Origin: Halomonas chromatireducens
Lineage (GTDB): Bacteria > Pseudomonadota > Gammaproteobacteria > Pseudomonadales > Halomonadaceae
Reading direction: 5' to 3'
DNA length: 64,000 bases
Assembly: GCF_001545155.1 (NCBI RefSeq)
Contig: NZ_CP014226.1
Coordinates: 1,970,776-2,034,775, forward strand
The notes under the pieces were generated by a model. That model searched no databases and was not told the origin of the DNA. It was given only the letters and a program-made list of their open reading frames with translations. Each line of letters starts with the position of its first letter. The first letter of the stretch is position 1. Position numbers and translations under genes: made by a program. Below, piece after piece: positions 57,230 to 64,000 of this stretch.

Positions 57230-58882
57230 ATGTATCGCTACGACACCCACGATCAGACCCTGGTCAATGAACGCGTCGCCCAGTTTCGCGACCAGATGAA
57301 CCGTTATCTGGCCGGGAGGCTCAGCGAAGAGGAATTTCTGCCGTTGCGCGTGCAGAACGGCCTCTATGTCCAGCGCCATGCTCCCATGCTGCGCATCGCC
57401 ATCCCCTATGGCATGTTGGCCTCCTACCAGCTGCGCAAGCTGGGCGATCTGGCCCGCGATTACGATCGCGGCTACGGCCATTTCACCACCCGGACCAACC
57501 TGCAGTTGAACTGGCCCAAGCTGGAAACGGTGCCCGACATGCTCGCCGAGCTGGCCAGCGTGCAGATGCATGCCATCCAGACCAGCGGCAACGATATTCG
57601 CAACACCTCCAGCGACCAGTTCGCCGGCGTCGCGGAAGACGAAGAGGTGGATCCACGTCCCTGGTGCGAATTGATTCGCCAGTGGTCGACCTTCCATCCG
57701 GAGTTCACCTACCTGCCGCGCAAGTTCAAGATTGCCGTTACCGGCTCTGCCGAGGATCGCGCTGCCATCCAGGTTCATGACGTAGGCCTCCGCCTGTGGC
57801 GCGATGCGCACGGCGAGGTTCGGGTCAAGGTGCTGGCCGGTGGCGGCCTCGGTCGTACGCCGATGATCGGCGAGGTGGTACGCGAGGACCTGCCCTGGCA
57901 GCACCTGCTGACCTATCTGGAAGCCCTGGTCCGGGTCTACAACCAGTTCGGCCGCCGCGACAACAAGTTCAAGGCGCGTATCAAGATACTGGTGAAGGCG
58001 CTGGGCGTGGAAGAGTTCCGGCGCCGCGTCGATGCCGAGTGGGCCCACCTCAAGGATGGCCCACAGACGCTGACCCGACAGACCGTCGAGGACATGCAGC
58101 ACCATTTCGTCGACCCCGAGCGTCGCCCGATCAGCGAAGCAGCGATCGCCGACTACGAGCGGCTGCGCAGCGAGAATCGCGCCTTCGCCCGCTTCGTGAC
58201 CAATAACGTGCATGGTCACAAGGTGCCCGGCTACAAGGCCGTGACCCTGTCGCTCAAGCGCAGCGGACACTCGCCCGGCGACCTGACCTGGGAGCAGATG
58301 CACCAGGTGGCGGACCTGGCCGACGAGTACAGCTACGGCGAGCTACGGGTGACCCACGAGCAGAACCTGGTGCTCTCCGATGTGGCCGTCGACCAGATGG
58401 AGGCGCTCTGGGAGCGCCTCGGCGAGCTCGGCCTGGCCAACCCCACCGTAGGCACCCTTGCCGACCTGATCTGCTGCCCCGGCGGCGACTACTGCGGCCT
58501 GGCCAACGCCAAGTCGATTCCCGTCGCCCACGCCATACAGGAACGCTTCGAGGATCTCGACTTCCTCTACGACCTGGGCCCGGTGGAGCTGAACATCTCC
58601 GGCTGCATGAACGCCTGCGGCCATCACCATGTCGGCAACATCGGCATTCTCGGCGTCGACAAGAAAGGCGAGGAGTGGTACCAGATCTCGCTTGGCGGCG
58701 CCCAGGGCAACGAAGCCTCACTGGGCAAGATCCTCGGCCCTTCCTTCAGCCGTGAGAAGGTACCCGAAGTGATCGACAAGGTGCTGCAGGTCTATGTCGG
58801 TGAACGCATCGAGGGCGAGACCTTCGTCGAAACCTATCGCCGTATCGGCCTCAAACCCTTCAAGGAGCGGGTCTATGCCTGA
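57230..58882 (+). CDS. cysI: Sulfite/nitrite reductase hemoprotein subunit
   Basis: This 550-residue siroheme protein reduces sulfite to sulfide in cysteine synthesis. It has the family's duplicated ferredoxin-like domains ('GYGHFTTRTNLQLNWP') and four cluster ligands: Cys416 and Cys422 ('CPGGDYCGLANAKS') and Cys459 and Cys463 ('NISGCMNACGHHH'). Pairing with a DUF934 gene, as in pseudomonads, favours assimilatory sulfite reduction over nitrite. The stop overlaps the next start by 8 bases. Confidence 0.92.
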   Translation: MYRYDTHDQTLVNERVAQFRDQMNRYLAGRLSEEEFLPLRVQNGLYVQRHAPMLRIAIPYGMLASYQLRKLGDLARDYDRGYGHFTTRTNLQLNWPKLETVPDMLAELASVQMHAIQTSGNDIRNTSSDQFAGVAEDEEVDPRPWCELIRQWSTFHPEFTYLPRKFKIAVTGSAEDRAAIQVHDVGLRLWRDAHGEVRVKVLAGGGLGRTPMIGEVVREDLPWQHLLTYLEALVRVYNQFGRRDNKFKARIKILVKALGVEEFRRRVDAEWAHLKDGPQTLTRQTVEDMQHHFVDPERRPISEAAIADYERLRSENRAFARFVTNNVHGHKVPGYKAVTLSLKRSGHSPGDLTWEQMHQVADLADEYSYGELRVTHEQNLVLSDVAVDQMEALWERLGELGLANPTVGTLADLICCPGGDYCGLANAKSIPVAHAIQERFEDLDFLYDLGPVELNISGCMNACGHHHVGNIGILGVDKKGEEWYQISLGGAQGNEASLGKILGPSFSREKVPEVIDKVLQVYVGERIEGETFVETYRRIGLKPFKERVYA

Positions 58883-59408
58883 TCAAGCTACCAACGCACG
58901 GCCTTTCATCTTTCAGGGCCGCCCGGCCGAGGATCGCTGGACGCTGATCCGCGAACCAGAAGCGGCGCTCCCCGATGGACCTGCCATCGTGCCATTGGCC
59001 CTGTGGCGGGAGCAGGCCGGGAACCAGCAACGGGCTCCGTTGCTTGGCAGCGATACCGAGCTGACACCCGAACTCGCCGCCGAACTGGCCGATGCACCGC
59101 TGATTGCCATCGACTTCCCCAAGTTCACCGATGGGCGCGGCTACAGCATGGCGCGCCTGCTGCGGGAACGCTTTGGCTATGCGGGTGAAATCCGTGCCGT
59201 CGGCGACGTGCTGGTCGATCAGGTCTTCTTCCTGACCCGCTGCGGCTTCGATGCCCTGTCGCTGCGCGAAGACCAGTGGCTGGAAGATGCCCTGCAGGCA
59301 CTCAATGCCTTCAGCCGCGCCTACCAGCCGGCCGTCGACGAACCGGAGCCGCTGTTCCGCCATCGGCTGCGCGAAGCGGTCCGCGAGGCCGAGGCCTCGA
59401 TGGCCTGA
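58875..59408 (+). CDS. DUF934 protein, CysI partner
   Basis: A 177-residue DUF934 protein with the core 'IAIDFPKFTDGRGYSMARLLRERFGYAGEIRAVGDVLVDQVFFLTRCGFDA'. Genes of this family almost always follow cysI and are thought to assist sulfite reduction, but their biochemical role is not settled. The ATG at 58875 lies inside the cysI end (8-base overlap), with GGAG upstream. A long perfect hairpin closes the pair. Confidence 0.92.
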   Translation: MPDQATNARPFIFQGRPAEDRWTLIREPEAALPDGPAIVPLALWREQAGNQQRAPLLGSDTELTPELAAELADAPLIAIDFPKFTDGRGYSMARLLRERFGYAGEIRAVGDVLVDQVFFLTRCGFDALSLREDQWLEDALQALNAFSRAYQPAVDEPEPLFRHRLREAVREAEASMA

Positions 59409-59425
59409 CGAACTACACCGTGTTT

Positions 59426-59463
59426 AACCAAGAAACCGGCTCCTGGGAGCCGGTTTCTTGGTT
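59426..59463. terminator. Strong bidirectional terminator between DUF934 and smr genes
   Basis: An 18-base perfect inverted repeat (left arm AACCAAGAAACCGGCTCC) with a minimal loop has A/T-rich outer ends on both sides. It suits termination from either strand between the convergent genes. Confidence 0.92.
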
Positions 59464-59523
59464 TACAAGCGCAAGGGCCGTACAACGTAGCGTTTCGCCG
59501 CACAGGCATTTGTGCAGTGTTTC

Positions 59524-60117
59524 CTAGCCGCGGCGCTTTTGCTGCCGTTCCCTATTGTCCGCCCTCGCCCGCTCGCTCTTGCGTAGCATCACCCAGGTGG
59601 CCCCCAGGCCCCCATCGGCCTGCTGGGCGGAGGCGAAGGCCTGCACTTCCTCGAACTGGGCCAGCCACTTGACCAGATAGGAGCGCAGCACATTGGGCCG
59701 GCTGTCGATCTCGCGGCCGCGGCCATGCACGATCAGCACCGAGCGAAGGTCATGGGCATAGGCTTCATGAACGAAGGACGGCAACACCCGGCGACACTCT
59801 GCCAGCGGACGGCGCAACAGATGCAGCCGCGACTGGGCCGGGTAGCCGCCGTGGCGGAGCCGGTCCACTACCCCCTGCTGGATGCCCTCACGCCGATACT
59901 CGACCGGATCGAATGGCGGCAGCAGCTCGACGAAATCGTCGGAGAGAAAGCTGTCCTCGCCGGTCTCGGCCTGGGCACTCTGGCGACGGGCCAGTTGCGC
60001 CTCCGTGGGGCGACGCACCTGCCGCTCGGGGTTGGCCCGGTTGGCGGCAGCGGGGAGCGGCCGCACATCACCCATCATCGTTCGGAAATCCTGATCGTCA
60101 CGGGCAGACTGACTCAT
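59524..60117 (-). CDS. Smr-domain protein (SmrA/YfcN-like)
   Basis: A 197-residue protein with a polar N-terminus (~1-75) and a C-terminal Smr domain ('LRSVLIVHGRG', 'LRSYLVKWLAQFEEVQAFASAQQADGGLGATWVML'). Smr domains are endonucleases related to the MutS2 tail. The usual LDLH motif reads 'SRLHLL' here, with the acidic residue replaced by Arg, while the HGxG loop is kept. Nuclease activity is therefore uncertain. The ATG at 60117 has GGAGG 8 bases upstream; an ATG six codons earlier lacks one. Confidence 0.85.
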   Translation of the reverse strand: MSQSARDDQDFRTMMGDVRPLPAAANRANPERQVRRPTEAQLARRQSAQAETGEDSFLSDDFVELLPPFDPVEYRREGIQQGVVDRLRHGGYPAQSRLHLLRRPLAECRRVLPSFVHEAYAHDLRSVLIVHGRGREIDSRPNVLRSYLVKWLAQFEEVQAFASAQQADGGLGATWVMLRKSERARADNRERQQKRRG

Positions 60118-60148
60118 GGGGGCCACCTCCGTCATTGTCGAGACGACT

Positions 60149-60209
60149 AGGAGCCTGTCGGATTTGACCGATTATCGCAGTAGATCAACGTCGAGTCCGA
60201 TAGGCTCCT
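60149..60209. repeat. Imperfect palindrome with 14-base arms
   Basis: AGGAGCCTGTCGGA and TCCGATAGGCTCCT are inverted with one G-T type mismatch and a 33-base spacer. The element lies upstream of the smr gene and ~70 bases before the GGCT-like gene. It resembles a dispersed REP/MITE-like palindrome, but no second copy is in this window. Confidence 0.6.
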
Positions 60210-60281
60210 GATATCCTAGCCGGACGGCAAGGGTCCTGTCATGGCAGGATGAGCCGCGTCACATCAAGTGAGGAAGCCCCT

Positions 60282-60740
60282 ATGCAGGGATTGCGATATC
60301 TATTGGCTGGCCTGGTGGCCCTGCCGCTGGCCATCATGGCCTGGCTCTGGTTCACCATGCTCAGTCCCTTCACCTATGATCGCCCCGATCACCTGCCGGA
60401 GGTGGACGAAGGGCCCCATGCGGTCTTCGTCTATGGCACCCTGCGTCTTTCACCGGTGCGCTGGATCGTAATGGGCCGAGCCGGCGAATCCGAGCCCGCT
60501 GTGCTCGAAGGCTTCCGCCGCGAGGGGCTGGACCTGGTCGAAGCCCCAGGCGAGCGGGTGGCGGGGGAAGTGATCGTGGTCAGCGCCGATGAGCTGGAAC
60601 GGCTGGATCGCTACGAACGACTGGGTATTCGCTATGCCCGCGTGGAAAAGCGCCTGACGGACGGACGCTCGGTCTGGGTCTACCGCAGGCTGGCCGACGA
60701 GGACGTCGGTGTCGAGGAACTGATGGAAGGGGATGTGTAG
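60282..60740 (+). CDS. Membrane-anchored gamma-glutamylcyclotransferase-like protein
   Basis: A 152-residue protein with an N-terminal hydrophobic helix (~5-28, 'LLAGLVALPLAIMAWLWFTML'), then a GGCT-fold domain with 'VFVYGTLRLSPVRWIVMG' and the acidic 'DELERLDRYERLGIRYAR'. The catalytic Glu position is kept. The membrane anchor is unusual for the family. The ATG at 60282 follows a GAGGAA site. It is the second GGCT-like gene in the window. Confidence 0.82.
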   Translation: MQGLRYLLAGLVALPLAIMAWLWFTMLSPFTYDRPDHLPEVDEGPHAVFVYGTLRLSPVRWIVMGRAGESEPAVLEGFRREGLDLVEAPGERVAGEVIVVSADELERLDRYERLGIRYARVEKRLTDGRSVWVYRRLADEDVGVEELMEGDV

Positions 60741-60801
60741 TTGTGGTCAGCATGAGCCCCCTTCTACAATAGCCGCACTTCCAAGGATCGAGGAACCCGC
60801 C

Positions 60802-61155
60802 ATGACGATCACGCTCTACCACAATCCCCGCTGTTCCAAGTCCCGCCAGGCCCTCGCCCTGCTCGAGGAGCACGGCGCCGAGGTGACCATTCGTCGCTAT
60901 CTGGACGAGCCGCTCGACGAAGCGGAGCTTCGCGACCTGATGTCGCGATTGGATGCGGACGGTGAGGCGCTGGTAAGGACCCAGGAACCCGAATGGGAAT
61001 CCCTGGACGTTGATCTTCAGGATCAGGAACAGGTGATCCAGGCACTGGTCGACCACCCTCGCCTGCTGGAACGCCCCATCGCGGATGATGGCAAACGCGC
61101 CGTGCTGGGCCGCCCGCCGGAAGATGTACTCGCCCTGCTTCACACTGAAGAGTGA
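60802..61155 (+). CDS. arsC: ArsC-family arsenate reductase (glutaredoxin-type)
   Basis: A 117-residue thioredoxin-fold protein with the active-site 'HNPRCSKSR' (Cys11) and the C-terminal 'RPIADDGKRAVLGRPPEDVL', including the Arg trio that binds oxyanions. No arsenic operon surrounds it; the order arsC-wrbA-DUF2069 is common in pseudomonads as housekeeping genes, so arsenate may not be the main substrate. The ATG at 60802 is the family start; the longer frame begins within unrelated sequence. Confidence 0.9.
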   Translation: MTITLYHNPRCSKSRQALALLEEHGAEVTIRRYLDEPLDEAELRDLMSRLDADGEALVRTQEPEWESLDVDLQDQEQVIQALVDHPRLLERPIADDGKRAVLGRPPEDVLALLHTEE

Positions 61156-61175
61156 CCCGGCCCAGTTTCCCTTAG

Positions 61176-62209
<1,034 letters not shown>

Positions 62210-62411
62210 GCCTCTGCCTCGGGGCAGGAAGCCTCAGCAATGTCCCAGTCGCTGGAATAGAATGGTAAAGAAGACAAGCTGTGTGCCCCGGCAAAAGGAG
62301 GTCCCCCCGCTACCCGCCTCTCTCTTGTCTCTTGTATCCGGACGGAGCGTCGATCTGTTGTGCTTCGGCCGCGCAACAGCGACCATGTAAGAAAATTTCT
62401 AGGAGAACGCC

Positions 62412-63053
62412 ATGACACGCAAGATCGCCGACATACGGCGCGACTACGAGGGCGGCCAGCTGGAAGAGGACAAGGTGCCCGCTGACCCCATGGTACTTCT
62501 GGACGAGTGGATCACCCTGGCGCTGGACGCCGAAGGCGACGATGGCAACGCCATGACGCTGGCAACCGTTGACAGCCAGGGGCTGCCCCATGCGCGGATT
62601 GTCCTGCTCAAGGGATACGACGAAAGCGGTCTGGTCTTCTACTCCAACTATCACAGCCACAAGGGCAGCGAGCTGGCCAATGTGCCTCATGCCGCACTGA
62701 CCTTCTGGTGGCCATCGCTAGGGCGTCAGCTACGCGTCGAGGGACGTGTCGAGCTGGTCGCCAACGACGAGTCTGATGCCTATTTCAACAGCCGCCCGCG
62801 AGCCAGCCAACTGGGCGCCTGGATCGCCACCCAGAGCGTTGTCATTCCCGGTCGGACATGGATAGAGGAGCGACAGCATCGCTTCGAGCAGGCCTACGAA
62901 GGCCAGGAAATCCCTCGCCCCGTACATTGGGGAGGCTACCGGGTCATACCGGAGATGATCGAATTCTGGCAGGGGCAACCCAGCCGGCTGCATGACCGTA
63001 TCCGCTACGAGTTGCGCGACGGCAGATGGCACTTCTTCCGCATGGCGCCCTGA
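62412..63053 (+). CDS. pdxH: Pyridoxamine/pyridoxine 5'-phosphate oxidase PdxH
   Basis: PdxH makes pyridoxal phosphate from the 5'-phosphates of pyridoxine and pyridoxamine, using FMN and oxygen. The 213-residue product has 'AMTLATVDSQGLPHARIVLLKGYDESGLVFYSNYHSHKG' and ends with the conserved 'RPVHWGGYRVIPEMIEFWQGQPSRLHDRIRYE'. The preceding 202 bases hold its promoter; an AGGAGAA site is clear. No other vitamin B6 genes are near. Confidence 0.96.
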   Translation: MTRKIADIRRDYEGGQLEEDKVPADPMVLLDEWITLALDAEGDDGNAMTLATVDSQGLPHARIVLLKGYDESGLVFYSNYHSHKGSELANVPHAALTFWWPSLGRQLRVEGRVELVANDESDAYFNSRPRASQLGAWIATQSVVIPGRTWIEERQHRFEQAYEGQEIPRPVHWGGYRVIPEMIEFWQGQPSRLHDRIRYELRDGRWHFFRMAP

Positions 63054-63075
63054 ACCATTCGATAAAAGGGGTCGC

Positions 63076-63101
63076 GAGGCCAGCGTGGCACACCAGGCCT
63101 C
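63076..63101. terminator. Weak hairpin between pdxH and the convergent GNAT gene
   Basis: GAGGCC and GGCCTC pair across a 14-base loop between the two convergent stops. No T run is present. Confidence 0.3.
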
Positions 63102-63131
63102 TCGCCCCCGGGCGACCAGCCACCACCATTT

Positions 63132-64000
63132 TCAGTCCGGCATGCTCTCCAGGCGATGGCGCTGCCACTCGCTCTCGGGCTCGTTGAGACGCAGCACTGC
63201 GTCCACCACCTGCTCTTCCATGTTATAGCGACATCGGAAGCCCAGGTGCTTCATCAATGCCCGCATGGGATGGTTATCGACCATGATCTTGCCAATCATT
63301 TCCAGTGTACCCACGCCCTGGCAATAGGCGATCATCTTCTTCATCAGCAGGCTCCCCAGCCCCTGCCCGGCCATGTCATCACGGACAATCACCGAGAATT
63401 CCGTTCGGATATTATCCGGATCGTTCCAAACCCTGACCACACCCAGCATCTCCTTGCCGCCATCTTCTCTACGATGTTCGGCGATGAAGGCCATCTGACG
63501 ATCGTAGTTGATATGCGACAGGATCGAGAGGTCGCGCTGGCTCAGGTCGGACTTGTTGTGAAAATAGCGAAAGCGGATGCTCTCCTCGGAGAGCTGACCG
63601 TGGAAATTGGTAATCAGCGGAGCGTCCTCGGCACGAATAGGGCGCACCTCTACCGCCATGCCATTCTTGAGCGTCGTCCACTCGCGCAGCTCTTCGGGAT
63701 AAGGCATGATGGAAAAACGGGCCGGAGCACCCAGATCCATGGCGAAGTCCACTGCCACCATGCCGTCGCGGTTGAGCAGCAGCGGGTTGAGCTCCAGGCC
63801 GCGCAGCTCCAGTAAATCGGAGGCCATCTGCGACAGCTGGACCAGCAGCTGGCAGAGACGCTTCAGGTCCCGTTCCGGGTCGCTGGAGTGTTCGCGAATC
63901 AGGCGGGCAGCGTGAGTGCGGCCCACCACATCGGCCGCCAGCGTCATGTTCAGTGGTGAGCATGTACGGGGCCATGTTTGCTCCGCGCCCCGAGCGTAAG
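63132..64000 (-). CDS. Acetyl-CoA synthetase-like/GNAT fusion (Pat type), C-terminal part
   Basis: The minus-strand frame runs off the window edge. It contains the end of an ADP-forming acyl-CoA synthetase ATP-grasp domain ('NMTLAADVVGRTHAARLIRE', 'LRGLELNPLLLN') followed by a GNAT domain ('VRPIRAEDAPLITNFHGQLSEESIRFRYF', 'VRDDMAGQGLGSLLMKKMI'). This is the architecture of the Pat/PatZ protein lysine acetyltransferases, which acetylate and inactivate acetyl-CoA synthetase. Upstream of 'PLNMTLA' (beyond ~63,953) the in-frame sequence no longer resembles the family, so another join may lie at the edge. The last ~45 bases are uncertain. Confidence 0.82.
   Translation of the reverse strand, partial: YARGAEQTWPRTCSPLNMTLAADVVGRTHAARLIREHSSDPERDLKRLCQLLVQLSQMASDLLELRGLELNPLLLNRDGMVAVDFAMDLGAPARFSIMPYPEELREWTTLKNGMAVEVRPIRAEDAPLITNFHGQLSEESIRFRYFHNKSDLSQRDLSILSHINYDRQMAFIAEHRREDGGKEMLGVVRVWNDPDNIRTEFSVIVRDDMAGQGLGSLLMKKMIAYCQGVGTLEMIGKIMVDNHPMRALMKHLGFRCRYNMEEQVVDAVLRLNEPESEWQRHRLESMPD

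Noticed and set aside
57149..58303. 384-codon minus-strand open frame opposite cysI
   Set aside because: Antisense shadow of cysI. It would also run through the cysI promoter.
60802..61155. Arsenic resistance island from arsC and the ACR3-like carrier
   Set aside because: The two genes are 29 kb apart with several joins between them, and no arsR is present. Each sits in an ordinary metabolic neighbourhood.

Overview
The window reads as the chromosome of a halophilic gammaproteobacterium of the Halomonas group. The evidence is a complete ectABC ectoine operon whose products closely match the Halomonas elongata proteins as I recall them, high-GC coding sequence throughout, Mrp-type cation antiporter genes, and a pseudomonad-like ubiG-mupP-yciK neighbourhood. 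I saw no rRNA, tRNA, CRISPR array or insertion sequence.

Layout. 0-5 kb: the end of tolA, then tolB, pal, cpoB and yciK, convergent with mupP-ubiG. 5-7 kb: galU and a divergent, truncated UDP-glucose dehydrogenase-like gene. 7-10.5 kb: a patchwork of an HMA-like protein, an OsmC protein, and truncated uvrB, metW and amidase pieces. 10.5-14.6 kb: two cyclic-di-GMP type proteins, one with degenerate catalytic motifs and one intact. 14.6-24.8 kb: a flagellar cluster, flgNM and flgA on the minus strand and flgBCDEFGHIJK on the plus strand, with flgK cut short. 24.8-33 kb: accessory metabolism (GlxA-type regulator, methyltransferase, PhzF, DUF2235 hydrolase, GGCT, nitrilase-fold amidohydrolase, GST, ACR3-like carrier, SleB-like hydrolase). 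33-44.5 kb: tamA-tamB, msrA, a YheT-type hydrolase, an M24 peptidase, carbonic anhydrase and glutathione reductase. 44.7-47.3 kb: ectABC. 47.5-49.8 kb: mrpEFG and a DUF4040 subunit behind a P-type ATPase fragment, flanked by short pieces of unrelated genes. 50-64 kb: kfrA-like gene, nfuA, metH, a MATE exporter, cysI-DUF934, an Smr protein, an arsC-wrbA-DUF2069 run, pdxH and the end of an acetyl-CoA synthetase/GNAT protein.

The most striking feature is not a new system but a series of abrupt joins. At about 7.04, 9.45-9.66, 24.81, 47.54 and 49.33-49.55 kb, recognisable genes stop mid-domain and continue into pieces of unrelated genes, often on the opposite strand. Two joins can be read to 9-10 bases of shared sequence. 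No transposase, att site or long repeat lies at any of them. This looks more like chimeric assembly or template switching than biology, although real rearrangement is not excluded. Gene order across those points should not be trusted.

Observations that do not depend on the joins include a UGD-like protein with Asn in place of the catalytic Cys, a GGDEF-EAL protein with both active sites degraded, a P-type ATPase overlapping mrpE, tandem modules in TamB, a SleB domain fused to a long coiled coil, two near-consensus sigma-28 promoters, and an 8-base motif shared by both ends of the ectoine locus.
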